DNA of 64,000 nucleotides from Candidatus Nitrosopumilus sp. (GCA_029864335.1 JAOTTS010000011.1:1-64000), one strand, 5' to 3'. Positions 24,254 through 33,783 are shown, counted from the stretch's first letter. Translations and numbers: made by a program. The notes: a model not told the origin generated them from the letters alone.

Positions 24254-25186
24254 GTGGTCATATTTTTGGTTTTAGAAATTATCAATGCAGATAGTGTCTG
24301 TAGACGTTGTGGACAAAAGTCCATGTTAACAGACAATGTCACAGGAGAAAGATTTTGCAGTAAATGTGGTTTTGTGATTTCTGAGATATTGCAAGATTCA
24401 GGACCTGAATGGAGATCATTTTCAAAAGATGGCGGTACAGATCCTACAAGAACGGGTGCACCAACATCACTTGCTATGCACGATAGAGGACTTGCAACAA
24501 TCATCAACCCTATGAATAAAGATGCATCTGGAAAACCACTTTCTTCATCTATGAAAAGTACAATTGAGAGACTCAGAACTTGGGATAGTAGAAGTAAAGT
24601 AAATGCATCATCAGATAAAAATCTCAGGCAAGCCCTAAGTCAGTTATCAACACTAAAAGATAAATTATCACTTTCAGGTTCCGTAATTGAAAAAGCATCA
24701 TACATTTACAGAAAGGCATTGGAGAAAGGTCTAGTAAGAGGTCGCTCCATCTCGGCACTGATTGCTGCGGCACTCTATGCTGCATGTAGAGATACTGAAA
24801 CGCCTAGAACCCTAAAAGATGTTGCAGATGCAGGTAACATAAAGAAGAAAGACATTTCACGATGTTATAGAATTTTACATCAGGAATTGGAGCTAAAAAT
24901 GCCAGTAGTCAATCCGATTCAGTGTATTTCAAGAATTTCAAGCAAACTGGATATTTCTGAGAAAACAAAACGTTATGCTGCCAAAGTTCTTCAAATTGCT
25001 CAAGAGCATGAGGAATCTGCAGGAAAAGATCCTATGGGACTTGCAGCAGCTGCATTGTACCTCTCATGTGTAAAAAATGGTGAGGATAGAACTCAAAAAG
25101 ACATTGCAGAAGCCTCAAATGTGACAGAAGTAACCATTAGAAATAGATACAAAGGTCTCAGATTAGATCAAGATACGGAGATATAG
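24254..25186 (+). CDS. tfb: transcription initiation factor IIB
   Basis: A 310-residue TFB with intact zinc ribbon (CRRCGQK, FCSKCGFV), B-finger PEWRSFSKDGGTDPTRTGAP, and both cyclin folds ending TEVTIRNRYKGL. It is nearly identical in the B-finger to the TFB at 18958. The first ten residues (GTG start) are hydrophobic and unusual for TFB; a later start is possible but no ATG occurs before the ribbon. It is followed 20 bases later by TBP, forming a tfb-tbp operon. Confidence 0.95.
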   Translation: MVIFLVLEIINADSVCRRCGQKSMLTDNVTGERFCSKCGFVISEILQDSGPEWRSFSKDGGTDPTRTGAPTSLAMHDRGLATIINPMNKDASGKPLSSSMKSTIERLRTWDSRSKVNASSDKNLRQALSQLSTLKDKLSLSGSVIEKASYIYRKALEKGLVRGRSISALIAAALYAACRDTETPRTLKDVADAGNIKKKDISRCYRILHQELELKMPVVNPIQCISRISSKLDISEKTKRYAAKVLQIAQEHEESAGKDPMGLAAAALYLSCVKNGEDRTQKDIAEASNVTEVTIRNRYKGLRLDQDTEI

Positions 25187-25206
25187 TCAAGAAATAATGA
25201 AAAAAT

Positions 25207-25767
25207 ATGACAGAAACCAAGCCAGTTATAGCAATAGTTAACGTAGTAGCATCTGCAACGATTGAGCAGAAATTAGATCTTGTAGATATAACAAAAAAGT
25301 TTCCAGATGTAGAGTATCATCCAGAACAATTCCCAGGAGCAGTTTTCAGACTTAAAACCCCACGAACTGCAACACTGCTATTTGGCTCAGGAAAAATGGT
25401 ATGCACTGGCGCAAAATCAGAAGCGATGGCAATTAAAGCAGTAAACATTGTTGTTCAAAATTTAAGAAAAGGAAAAATTAAAATTAAAAATGAACCCATA
25501 GTTACAATTCAAAATATCGTCTCATCAATTAATCTTGGAGGTAAAGTAAACTTGGAACAAGCTGCAAGAACTCTTCCTAGAAGTATGTATGAACCAGAAC
25601 AATTCCCAGGATTAATTCACAGAATGCTTGATCCAAAAACAGTAATTCTAATTTTTGCCTCAGGTAAGCTTGTATGTGTTGGTGCAAGAATTGAAAAAGA
25701 CATTCATCGTTCTGTCAATCAGATTCATAGCTTGCTTGAAGAGAAAAATTTAATGGTTTACAAGTAA
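25207..25767 (+). CDS. tbp: TATA-box-binding protein
   Basis: 186 residues, two imperfect repeats of the TBP saddle: KFPDVEYHPEQFPGAVFRLK with GSGKMVCTGAKSE, and LPRSMYEPEQFPGLIHRML with ASGKLVCVGAR. It binds the TATA box and recruits TFB. It is co-oriented with and adjacent to a TFB gene. Confidence 0.97.
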   Translation: MTETKPVIAIVNVVASATIEQKLDLVDITKKFPDVEYHPEQFPGAVFRLKTPRTATLLFGSGKMVCTGAKSEAMAIKAVNIVVQNLRKGKIKIKNEPIVTIQNIVSSINLGGKVNLEQAARTLPRSMYEPEQFPGLIHRMLDPKTVILIFASGKLVCVGARIEKDIHRSVNQIHSLLEEKNLMVYK

Positions 25768-25814
25768 ATAAAAAAAGCAAGTAAACAAAGAGATTGTAAA
25801 TTTTTGTAAATGAT

Positions 25815-25916
25815 TTATTCTGTTTTTTTAAAACAATCACAACTACATTCATACATTCCAGCCTTTCCCATGCATTGATCATGTTGATTATTGTAGCATT
25901 TATTGCAAGTAAGCAT
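25815..25916 (-). CDS. Cys-rich mini-protein (33 aa)
   Basis: Frame MLTCNKCYNNQHDQCMGK... ending YECSCDCFKKTE: six Cys in CxxC, C and CxCxC clusters, probably a metal-binding peptide. Its ATG overlaps the stop of the C2H2 mini-gene upstream (TAATG), so the pair is translated together. Confidence 0.6.
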   Translation of the reverse strand: MLTCNKCYNNQHDQCMGKAGMYECSCDCFKKTE

Positions 25917-26023
25917 TATATTGAAACCTTCTTTTTGTGAGTTTTTTCATGGATTAACACTTTAGAAAATGTGTCAGAATTTCCTTCCCAATGGAAATTA
26001 CAAGTTCTACATTGATACTTCAT
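25916..26023 (-). CDS. single C2H2 zinc-finger mini-protein (35 aa)
   Basis: Frame MKYQCRTCNFHWEG... VLIHEKTHKKKVSI: Cys-x2-Cys, then His-x4-His in C2H2 spacing, with a basic tail. A one-finger protein, likely nucleic-acid binding. It is coupled by a stop/start overlap to the Cys-rich mini-gene. Confidence 0.6.
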   Translation of the reverse strand: MKYQCRTCNFHWEGNSDTFSKVLIHEKTHKKKVSI

Positions 26024-26029
26024 TTTAAT

Positions 26030-26232
26030 TCAGTTATCCCTCTCTCTTTTTTCAGATTCTGTGAATGCATTAACATCATCTGAAATTTTGGCCTTTGTAA
26101 AACCAAATTGGAATTTTCCAAATATTTTTTTAAACATACTCTGATTAGTTTACCCCAGATATATACCGGCTTAATTTCTGAATTTATGCCTAATTCCCTA
26201 TAGATTTCTTCAAATTCTATAAATTTAGACAT
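26030..26232 (-). pseudogene. small hypothetical gene with A7-run frameshift
   Basis: The ATG at 26230-26232 begins MSKFIEFEEIYRELGINSE and continues KPVYIWGKLIRVCLKK. After a run of seven A bases the encoded sequence becomes unlikely. In the next frame it resumes as IFGKFQFGFTKAKISDD and ends ESEKRERDN, then TGA at 26030-26032. One extra A would restore a 67-residue protein. It is therefore broken, subject to slippage, or a sequencing error. Function unknown. Confidence 0.5.
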
Positions 26233-26250
26233 ATAGGCACATATTATCAA

Positions 26251-26485
26251 TAATTATATATATAGATGATTCAAAATGCACAAAATTGAATTTTTTGTGT
26301 TCTAACATAGATACTCGAAAAGATTATCAGTGTCATCGTATGCCTCATCCAGAATATACAAATGATATAAAATGGATTTATTATTTTGAGCACAAGATAT
26401 GCTGGTTTTCATAATAAGTTACGAATGTCATTTTTTCTATAAAAGAGTAATGTACGAATCACACCACACCAATGTGTTTGCAAAA
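26251..26485. other. intergenic, no feature seen
   Basis: An AT-rich 235-base gap between the frameshifted mini-gene and the hydrolase gene. It includes a TATATATAG run near 26258-26268 suited to a promoter for the minus-strand gene on the left. No ORF, RNA or repeat was recognised. Confidence 0.5.
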
Positions 26486-27238
26486 TCATGGAAATGAATT
26501 CAGTACTGCAGCATAACTTGCAAATCTATGATTTTTTGGTTTTACTAGTTTTTGATGATACTTACTGATTGGTTTTCCAGTTGCCCCATTAAGACCCAAT
26601 GGGCCTTTAACGTATTTTTCATTATCTGCCCAACCAAGTACTTCATCTGAAGGAGCATAATGGTTTATAATTTTTTTATTTACAATGTTTTGAAGGATTT
26701 TACCATATTTTTTAGAAGAAAGTACATCTCCAGTGATTGATGCACCAAAAAAGTAAACACCTTCAATTAATCCAATATTTTGTTTCTTTTTTGAAAGATA
26801 CTCCAATGTACTCAATATTACCTGAGAACCTAAAGAGTGACCCATCAATCTAATCTTTGTATTTGGACTTGATTTCTTAAAATCCTGAATAAACAGGCCA
26901 AGATTACGTCCATTTTTCTTTGCAATTGTTTGTCCTACATCAAGTGCATGTTTTGCATATTTTATCAAATGGGCTCCTGTTGTGTTTGAATCATAACTAA
27001 ATCCAATCACAGGATTAGTGTATCCCAATTTGTGCAAACGATTTTTTGCTAACAATGCCTTAGCAACAGCTCCTGCGCTATCGTTTCTCAATCCATGAAT
27101 CATAATTGTGAGTTCCTTAGAATTAATCAATTTTTTAAAATATTTTTTAGGATACAAGAAATATGAATTAGTTTTGAGGGTTTTTCCATTAGAAAGATCA
27201 TAGTACCCCCTAGTGGAAATTCGTGGAATGGGCCTCAT
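26486..27238 (-). CDS. alpha/beta-hydrolase (esterase/lipase-like)
   Basis: 250 residues. Strand ELTIMIHGLRNDSAG carries the oxyanion region, GHSLGSQVILSTLE is the nucleophile elbow with Ser, NHYAPSDEVLGW supplies Asp, and PKNHRFASYAAV the His. The fold resembles DUF726-type or thaumarchaeal lipase-like hydrolases. No signal peptide. The ATG overlaps the stop of metG (ATGA), so it is coupled to a methionyl-tRNA synthetase, though no functional link is obvious. Confidence 0.8.
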   Translation of the reverse strand: MRPIPRISTRGYYDLSNGKTLKTNSYFLYPKKYFKKLINSKELTIMIHGLRNDSAGAVAKALLAKNRLHKLGYTNPVIGFSYDSNTTGAHLIKYAKHALDVGQTIAKKNGRNLGLFIQDFKKSSPNTKIRLMGHSLGSQVILSTLEYLSKKKQNIGLIEGVYFFGASITGDVLSSKKYGKILQNIVNKKIINHYAPSDEVLGWADNEKYVKGPLGLNGATGKPISKYHQKLVKPKNHRFASYAAVLNSFP

Positions 27239-28893
27239 TCCTCAAATGAGCCTAACTGTTTTTTATGCTGTTGAATATCAGATTCTTCCACTTTGACAAA
27301 CAAAGGCGATGTATCTCCCAAAGTATGTCCTGCAGGCATACCAAATTCAGAAATATCACCCCAAGAAGAATTTTCAACGTTGCCATCTAATCCCAATTGT
27401 GTCCAGATTTTTTGTGCAGATTCGGGCAAAAATGGGAAAATAGCAATTGCGATACTTCTTGCAGCGTTAACTGAAAGACATACACAGTTTGCCATGCCTG
27501 GTCCTTTTTTCCAAGGTTCTTTGTGCTGAAAATATGTGTTGAAAAAAGACGAAAACTCCATTATTTTCTTTAAAGCTCTATCAAGATGATTCTGCTCCAA
27601 AAGAAAACCAAGTTCTGAAGTAAAATTCTTTATTTTTTCTTCTGCCTCAGAATCTTTTTGATCAAATGTTTCAATTTCGGGAATTTTTCCATCAAACGCT
27701 TTTTTTGTAAATCCCAATGCACGATTTACAAAGTTTCCAAGATTTCCAATTAATTCAGAATTAATTCGAGTTGTAAAGTCATCCCAATCAAAATTCAAAT
27801 CATCTTGAGAATAAGGATTAATCGATACAAGATAATATCTAAGATAATCTGCAGGATAAAATTCTAAAAATTCTTTTAATCCAATATACCAATTTCTGCT
27901 TTTAGATATTTTCTTTCCCTGAAGAGTAAGATGGCCTCTTGTTGGAATATAGTCAGGTAGTTTGTACTCACTATTTATTCCCAATCGCATTGCAGGTAAG
28001 AAAAGATAATGATGATAGACAATATCTTTTCCAATAAAGTGATAAATATCTGCAGAATTCCAAAACTTTTTTCCATCAATTCCTTTATCGTTTAGAAATT
28101 TTAATGCAGTTGAAATGTATGCAAGGTGATTATCAAACCACCCATAGAAAACTTTGTCCTTTGCATCATCTAGTGGGATTGGGACTCCCCAATGAATATC
28201 ACGAGTAATATCCCAATCAATTAATCCAGATTTAATCCAGTTTTGAACATATTTTTTGACATCTTTTTGAAGATGTTCATTCTCATCTAACCATTTGGTC
28301 AAAGAGTCACCAAAATTTTTGAGTTTGAAAAAATAATGCTTTGTTTTCTCCTTTGTTGGAACTTGACCACAAAGAGAACATTTAGGATCAGTAATCTCTT
28401 CTGGAACACGACCACAACTCTCACAAAGATCAGAGTATTGGTCCTCTGCATTGCAATTGGGACATGTTCCTTTGACGTATCTGTCTGGCAGGAATTTTTT
28501 ATCGTTATTACAGTAGAATTGAATTATTTCTTGTTCATAGATATGACCTGCGTCATTTAGTTTTTTGAAGACATCCTGAACAAATGCAATATTTTCAGGT
28601 GAGCTAGTCTTGTAAAAATAATCAAATTGAATGTTAAATGCTGAAAAGTCTTCATAGTCACGTTTATTCCAATGAGCAACATATTCTTCAGGGGTCTTGC
28701 CTTCTTTCTCAGACTGAATTAAGATAGGAGTTCCAAAATCATCAGATGCGCAAACATAGTAGGCCTCCACACCGTTTAGTTTTAGGAATCGAGTTGTTAC
28801 ATCGGCTGGAAGATATGTCGATGCAACATGTCCCAAATGGATTTCACCATTTGCATATGGCAATGCACTTGTAATGATGGCTTTGTTGTTCAT
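27235..28893 (-). CDS. metG: methionyl-tRNA synthetase
   Basis: 552 residues, class I. HLGH (HIGH motif, residues 19-22) in PYANGEIHLGH; zinc-binding insert with four CxxC knuckles (CPNCNAED..., CESCGRV, CSLCGQ); and KKISKS as the KMSKS loop. It lacks the C-terminal EMAP-like tRNA-binding domain of longer versions. It is the upstream partner of the overlapping hydrolase gene. Confidence 0.95.
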   Translation of the reverse strand: MNNKAIITSALPYANGEIHLGHVASTYLPADVTTRFLKLNGVEAYYVCASDDFGTPILIQSEKEGKTPEEYVAHWNKRDYEDFSAFNIQFDYFYKTSSPENIAFVQDVFKKLNDAGHIYEQEIIQFYCNNDKKFLPDRYVKGTCPNCNAEDQYSDLCESCGRVPEEITDPKCSLCGQVPTKEKTKHYFFKLKNFGDSLTKWLDENEHLQKDVKKYVQNWIKSGLIDWDITRDIHWGVPIPLDDAKDKVFYGWFDNHLAYISTALKFLNDKGIDGKKFWNSADIYHFIGKDIVYHHYLFLPAMRLGINSEYKLPDYIPTRGHLTLQGKKISKSRNWYIGLKEFLEFYPADYLRYYLVSINPYSQDDLNFDWDDFTTRINSELIGNLGNFVNRALGFTKKAFDGKIPEIETFDQKDSEAEEKIKNFTSELGFLLEQNHLDRALKKIMEFSSFFNTYFQHKEPWKKGPGMANCVCLSVNAARSIAIAIFPFLPESAQKIWTQLGLDGNVENSSWGDISEFGMPAGHTLGDTSPLFVKVEESDIQQHKKQLGSFEE

Positions 28894-28931
28894 CAGATAC
28901 TTGTCAAGAACTGTATTGAGGTTAAGAAGTT

Positions 28932-30173
28932 TTACCAGCTGTTTACATATTTTACTTGTTCTGGAGTAAGTTTATCGATTTTTACATTCATTGCAGCCAG
29001 TGTATCAACTGCTACTTGTTTATCAATTTCTTCAGGAACATTAATGATTTTGTTTTTCATTTTTTTGTGATTTTTAAGAATGTACAAAACAGACAAGATT
29101 TGATTTGAAAATGATTGTGCCATGACTTCTGGAGGATGTCCTTCAGCTGCAACTAAGTTTGCAAGTCTACCTTGTCCAATTAGATAAACTACTTTACCAT
29201 TTTTTAGAGTGCATTCGTCAAGATTTGGTCTTACTTCTTTTACAGATGTTGATTGTTTTAACAAGAATTTACTATCAATTTCAACATCAAAGTGACCTAC
29301 ATTGCCCATGATTGCACCATTTTTCATTTGCAATATATGCTCTTTTCTAATTACACTAGTCATTCCAGTACATGTGACAAACATATCACCAATCTTTGCA
29401 GCTTGCGCCATTGGCATTACTTCAAATCCATCCATATGAGCCTCAAGTGCTTTTACAGGATCAATCTCAGTTACAATTACTTTAGAACCCATTCCTTGGA
29501 ATCGTGATGCTACACCACGACCAACCCAACCATACCCAATGACAACTACACGTTTTGAGGCCATGAGTAAGTTCATAGCTCTAAGATATCCATCAATAGT
29601 GCTTTGCCCAGTACCATATCGATTATCAAACATGTGCTTTGTGTATGCTTCATTTACCAAAATTACAGGATAACGGAGTTTACCCTGATTTTCTACAGCT
29701 CTAATTCTTGTAACACCTGCAGTAGTTTCTTCAGTAGCTCCTAGGATTTTCATAGTGCTGAATCTTTTATCAAAATGAGCTTTGATGTTCATGTCAGCCC
29801 CATCATCAGTTAAGATTGTAGGTTTGTGCTTCAATACTTGATCAATGCACCAATCATATTCTTTGACAGATTGGCCATGCCATGCATAGACATGTATTCC
29901 TTGAGAGGCTAAAAAGGAAGCAATATCATCTTGTGTAGTTAATGGATTTCCACCACAGCATGCAACAGTTGCACCAAGTTCTTTTGCACCCATTAGCAAG
30001 ACAGAAGTCTCTTTTGTTATATGCAAACAAAATCCAAGGGTTACACCCTTTAGTGGTTTTGATTTTTTAAATCTGTTAATAGTATTATCAAGAATTTGCA
30101 TGTGAGATCTGGCCCATTCATAGGACAATTTACCCTCTTTGATTAGTTTAGAACTGGACTTTACTTTACTCAA
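28932..30173 (-). CDS. ahcY: adenosylhomocysteinase
   Basis: 413 residues. Substrate domain with LHITKETSVLLMGAKELGA, DDGADM, EETTAGVTR, and an NAD-binding domain VVVIGYGWVGRGVASRFQGMG. The C-terminus ends near VKYVNSW and lacks the usual KPDHYRY tail, as in many archaea. It recycles S-adenosylhomocysteine to adenosine and homocysteine in the methylation cycle. Next to metG, consistent with methionine metabolism. Confidence 0.95.
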   Translation of the reverse strand: MSKVKSSSKLIKEGKLSYEWARSHMQILDNTINRFKKSKPLKGVTLGFCLHITKETSVLLMGAKELGATVACCGGNPLTTQDDIASFLASQGIHVYAWHGQSVKEYDWCIDQVLKHKPTILTDDGADMNIKAHFDKRFSTMKILGATEETTAGVTRIRAVENQGKLRYPVILVNEAYTKHMFDNRYGTGQSTIDGYLRAMNLLMASKRVVVIGYGWVGRGVASRFQGMGSKVIVTEIDPVKALEAHMDGFEVMPMAQAAKIGDMFVTCTGMTSVIRKEHILQMKNGAIMGNVGHFDVEIDSKFLLKQSTSVKEVRPNLDECTLKNGKVVYLIGQGRLANLVAAEGHPPEVMAQSFSNQILSVLYILKNHKKMKNKIINVPEEIDKQVAVDTLAAMNVKIDKLTPEQVKYVNSW

Positions 30174-30247
30174 TAATCAAACCCTCTAGGTGCACTATAA
30201 AATTCTTCATGCGAATCTAAATAAATGACAAAAATGTCAGAACATTA

Positions 30248-30550
30248 TTGACTTGGAAAAAGATTGCTGAAAAAGATGAAGTTGCGGCAGGAAAAGGCAA
30301 GGCCTTCAAAATCGAAGGAAAACAAATTGCAATCTTTAATCAAGACGGATATCATGCAATAGATGATCTATGTGTTCATCAAGATGGCTCAATTGCTCCT
30401 GGAAAATTAGATGGAGACATTGTAGAATGCCCATTGCATTTTTGGCATTACAATATCAAGACAGGAGAACTGACAGATTATCTAAAAGATGTTAAACTAG
30501 AAACATACAAAGTTGAGGCCAGAGACGACGGCATCTACGTGGATGTCTAG
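30248..30550 (+). CDS. Rieske [2Fe-2S] ferredoxin-like protein
   Basis: A 100-residue soluble Rieske protein. Cluster ligands are in LCVHQDGS (C42-x-H44) and VECPLHFWHYN (C61-x2-H64). It lacks a membrane helix, so it resembles biphenyl-dioxygenase or nitrite-reductase NirD-type ferredoxins that pass electrons to oxygenases. Start TTG at 30248, the first codon in frame before the conserved WKKIAEKDEV. No oxygenase lies next to it. Confidence 0.88.
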   Translation: MTWKKIAEKDEVAAGKGKAFKIEGKQIAIFNQDGYHAIDDLCVHQDGSIAPGKLDGDIVECPLHFWHYNIKTGELTDYLKDVKLETYKVEARDDGIYVDV

Positions 30551-30616
30551 AAAAGACAGCGATTTTCCTTCAAATTAAGGAGAATTTTTATCCTAAGAAA
30601 TAATCAAAACTAATCA

Positions 30617-31408
30617 TTGAATCAAGACATAATTAATGAAATTAAAAATCAGGATTATGTTTCAATAACAAAGACATTTGAGAAATTTCTATCAGATCAA
30701 ATAGAAAAAAATCACGCAAATGGGGTAATTCTAGGATTAAGTGGAGGAATTGATTCTGCCGTTTTAGCTTATCTTTGTAAAAGACAAATCAAAGAAAAAA
30801 CAGTTGCGCTGATTATGCCAGATACTTCAATCACACCAAAATCTGAAACAGATGATGCCCTCAAAATGATTTCACTTACAGGTATCGAATACAAGCTGAT
30901 TGACATAAAACCAATCCTAAATGAGTATTCGATGTACCTAGAACCCAATGATTGGGCAAAGGGGAATCTTCGTGCAAGAATTAGAACGAATATTTTGTAT
31001 TACTATGCAAATTCCAAAAATTATCTAGTTTTAGGCTCTAGTGATAAAAGCGAGTATTTTATAGGATATTTTACAAAATACGGTGATGGGGCATCAGACA
31101 TTACACCAATTATTTCACTCTACAAACTACAGGTAAGAGAAATCGCAAAATATCTAGGGGTTCCCGAAAATGTCATTTCAAAAAAGAGTAGTCCTCATTT
31201 GTGGAAAGAACATGAGGCAGAAGAAGAAATAGGGGCAACATATGAAGAAATTGACTCCATATTGTATTGTTTGTTTGAAAAGAAATTATCCATTGAGGAA
31301 ACGGCAGAATTAACTCAAATTGATAAATCAATTGTAGAGAAGGTACACCAGCAAAACATTAACAGTGAACATAAAAGATTACCTGCACAAAAACCAGATA
31401 GAGATTAA
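30617..31408 (+). CDS. nadE: NH3-dependent NAD+ synthetase
   Basis: 263 residues. PP-loop LSGGIDSAVL (SGGIDS 42-47), LVLGSSDKSEYFIGYFTKYGDG for deamido-NAD and ATP contact. It converts nicotinate adenine dinucleotide to NAD using ammonia (no glutaminase domain). TTG start. Followed three bases later by cysS on the same strand. Confidence 0.95.
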   Translation: MNQDIINEIKNQDYVSITKTFEKFLSDQIEKNHANGVILGLSGGIDSAVLAYLCKRQIKEKTVALIMPDTSITPKSETDDALKMISLTGIEYKLIDIKPILNEYSMYLEPNDWAKGNLRARIRTNILYYYANSKNYLVLGSSDKSEYFIGYFTKYGDGASDITPIISLYKLQVREIAKYLGVPENVISKKSSPHLWKEHEAEEEIGATYEEIDSILYCLFEKKLSIEETAELTQIDKSIVEKVHQQNINSEHKRLPAQKPDRD

Positions 31409-31411
31409 GGA

Positions 31412-32806
31412 ATGAAACTTCAAGACACATTACTAAATTCTGAGCAAGAATTAGATATTTCAAAAAAGGTGAAAATTTACCTGTGTGGAGTTACAGTTTA
31501 TGATGAGTCACATATTGGTCATGCAAGAACCATCATAGTTTTTGATGTACTAAGAAAATATTTAGAAAGCAAAAATATGGAAATTGTATTTATTCAAAAT
31601 TTTACAGATGTGGATGACAAAATTATCAATCGTGCGAATTCAGAGAATACCACAGCAGAAGAAATCAGTGCAAGATACATTGAAAACTATTTCAAAGATT
31701 TTGATGGATTAAATGTAAAGCGTGCAACAAACTATCCTAAAGCAACAGAGCATATTAAAGACATTATAAAATTTATTGAGAAACTAATTGAAAAAGAAAT
31801 TGCATACCCTACAAAAAATGGCGTGTATTTTGCAGTATCAAAATTTCCTGAATACGGAAAATTATCAAAGAAAAAAATAGATGAACTCCAATCAGGTGCA
31901 AGAATAGAAGTAGATGAAGCTAAAAATGATCCATTAGATTTTGCCGTATGGAAATTCTCAGATAAAGAACCTCTATGGGATAGTCCATGGGGTAAAGGTC
32001 GTCCAGGATGGCACATAGAATGCTCTGCTATGAGCATAAAGTATCTAGGAGAAAATTTTGATATTCATGGAGGTGGACGGGATTTAATTTTCCCACATCA
32101 TGAAAACGAAATAGCACAATCTGAATCATGTACAGGGGTTCAATTTGCAAAGATATGGATGCATGTTGGAATGGTGACAATTAATGGTGAAAAAATGTCA
32201 AAATCACTTGGAAATATCAAATCAATCAAGCATGTACTTGAAAACTGGGGTCCAAATATTATCAGACTATTTTGTCTTTCAGGGCACTATTCAAAACCAA
32301 TTGACTACTCTGAAGAATTACTAAAAGAGAATTTAATTAAATGGAGGCAAGTAGAAACTTGCTATTATGAGTTGATTCATGCAAATAGTGAGAATAGTGA
32401 AAAAATCAATTCAATAATTGATAAGGCAAGCACAGACTTTGATAATGCATTAGATGTTGATCTGAACACACATCTTGCATTGTCTGCATTTTTTCAACTA
32501 GTAAAAGAGACCAATAGACTAGCAGCTGAAGAGAGACTAGGCAAAGAAGATGCCCACATAATCAAAAGTGAACTTGAAAGGATGCTTGAAATTTTAGGAT
32601 TGCAAATTCCAGAAATGACTGAAAAGAAAAAGCAAGAGATTGATAATTTGATTATATCTAGAGAGACATTTAGAAAAGAAAAACAATTCGAAGAGGCAGA
32701 TAAAATTCGAGATAAATTAAACGAAATGAATGTTGAGTTAATTGATCACAAGGAAAAGACAATTTGGATGAAAAAAGAGAAAATTAAAGATGAGAATAAA
32801 AAATAA
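31412..32806 (+). CDS. cysS: cysteinyl-tRNA synthetase
   Basis: 464 residues, class I. Zinc Cys in YLCGVTVYDESHIGHARTI (contains HIGH), WHIECSAMS, HHENEIAQSE and the loop KMSKSLGN. Full length. It starts three bases after nadE, suggesting an operon. The C-terminal anticodon helix bundle ends in a Lys-rich tail. Confidence 0.96.
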   Translation: MKLQDTLLNSEQELDISKKVKIYLCGVTVYDESHIGHARTIIVFDVLRKYLESKNMEIVFIQNFTDVDDKIINRANSENTTAEEISARYIENYFKDFDGLNVKRATNYPKATEHIKDIIKFIEKLIEKEIAYPTKNGVYFAVSKFPEYGKLSKKKIDELQSGARIEVDEAKNDPLDFAVWKFSDKEPLWDSPWGKGRPGWHIECSAMSIKYLGENFDIHGGGRDLIFPHHENEIAQSESCTGVQFAKIWMHVGMVTINGEKMSKSLGNIKSIKHVLENWGPNIIRLFCLSGHYSKPIDYSEELLKENLIKWRQVETCYYELIHANSENSEKINSIIDKASTDFDNALDVDLNTHLALSAFFQLVKETNRLAAEERLGKEDAHIIKSELERMLEILGLQIPEMTEKKKQEIDNLIISRETFRKEKQFEEADKIRDKLNEMNVELIDHKEKTIWMKKEKIKDENKK

Positions 32807-32818
32807 AAAATATAGAGA

Positions 32819-33133
32819 TTAAGGATTTACCATTGCTAGTTTGTCCTCAATTCTATCATAGTATCCGTTTTGCTCCATTGCAGGGACATAAAATGTTGCA
32901 GAGACTATATCTCCAACACCTGCATCACAATTGGAAACAACAACGGAATGTCCTAAGATGGACTCTCCAACACAGCCGTGGTCAGTTACAGCAATTACTG
33001 TGACATCTTCAGTTACTATAGTTGGAATTATGTTCCAAGGAGTAATTGTCAATACTAGTATTACTGAAGTGGCAACAGCAAAGATTGCTAGAAACTTTAG
33101 CTGTGGTGTTTTTTTGTTTGTTGTTTGTTGCAT
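32819..33133 (-). CDS. membrane-anchored extracytoplasmic small protein
   Basis: 104 residues with a basic N-terminus, one hydrophobic helix (about 13-35) and an outside domain containing two Cys (DHGCVGESILGHSVVVSNCD) likely to form a disulfide. No family recognised. Convergent with cysS. Confidence 0.7.
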   Translation of the reverse strand: MQQTTNKKTPQLKFLAIFAVATSVILVLTITPWNIIPTIVTEDVTVIAVTDHGCVGESILGHSVVVSNCDAGVGDIVSATFYVPAMEQNGYYDRIEDKLAMVNP

Positions 33134-33211
33134 TTCTCCTCACTATCCTTTAGTTTTTCTACGATATAATCTAGAGGTAAATTCTCTACTAGTGCCAACC
33201 AAATTATATAT

Positions 33212-33343
33212 TCATGAATACCAAAATTTTTTGCAGTTGTGGCATTCATTTTTTAGTATTTGTGTGCCACCAGAATTTTTTTCCGAATCTATGCTTTCAA
33301 AATTTTTAGAGCCACAAGTAGGGCATCTATCTTCAGTGATCAA
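33212..33343 (-). CDS. mini zinc-ribbon protein (43 aa)
   Basis: TTG-started frame with DRCPTCGSKNFE and NECHNCKKFWYS, a clean two-knuckle zinc ribbon. It follows the stop of the flavin-oxidoreductase gene by three bases in the same frame (TGA GAA TTG). It may be translated by reinitiation. Confidence 0.6.
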   Translation of the reverse strand: MITEDRCPTCGSKNFESIDSEKNSGGTQILKNECHNCKKFWYS

Positions 33344-33346
33344 TTC

Positions 33347-33783
33347 TCAAGCATCCTTCATCCTTTTTGAGTAATCATAGTTGAATAATTTTTTAGGAGT
33401 AATTTCAATTGCCACCTCAGATTTAGAGTTTTCTCGTAAAAATTTTGAGAGAGTGGATTCTTTATCCCCCAAGTATTTCTTTATTAGAGTCTCAAGTATT
33501 TCAGCACCACTTTCTTCAATAATTTTTAGAGCCATCTCCCCGAACCCCCCCCCCCGTAAGGCGGTTTATCAGCAGCAATTTCAAATCCACATTTTGGATT
33601 ACTCTTTAGATATGAAACTATTTTCGCAGTTTTCTGTGTGGCACAATAAATTTTTTCATTTTCAATTGCATACCACAAAGAAATTACATTTGGAGTACCG
33701 TCAGGTTTGATAAAAGCAATCCTTATTGGTATTTTTTTATCATGAACCATTCCATCTAATTCGTCAGGGGATAATTTCTGCAT
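33347..33783 (-). pseudogene. pyridoxamine-phosphate-oxidase-like flavoprotein, frameshifted in a G11 tract
   Basis: The first part (33783-33526) encodes IPIRIAFIKPDGTPNVISLWYA and GFEIAADKPPYG, typical of PNPOx/F420-type split-barrel flavoproteins. At the PPY motif the coding strand has eleven G in a row and the frame runs into a stop. The rest of the domain (GFGEMALKIIEESGAEILE ... KLFNYDYSKRMKDA) continues in the other frame to 33347. One added G, or two removed, restores a normal roughly 145-residue protein. Phase variation or sequencing error are both possible. Confidence 0.8.

Noticed and set aside
26020-26250. 76-codon version of the small gene
   Set aside because: Its C-terminal third is implausible; the alternative frame after the A7 run gives a more natural ending, so it is annotated as frameshifted.
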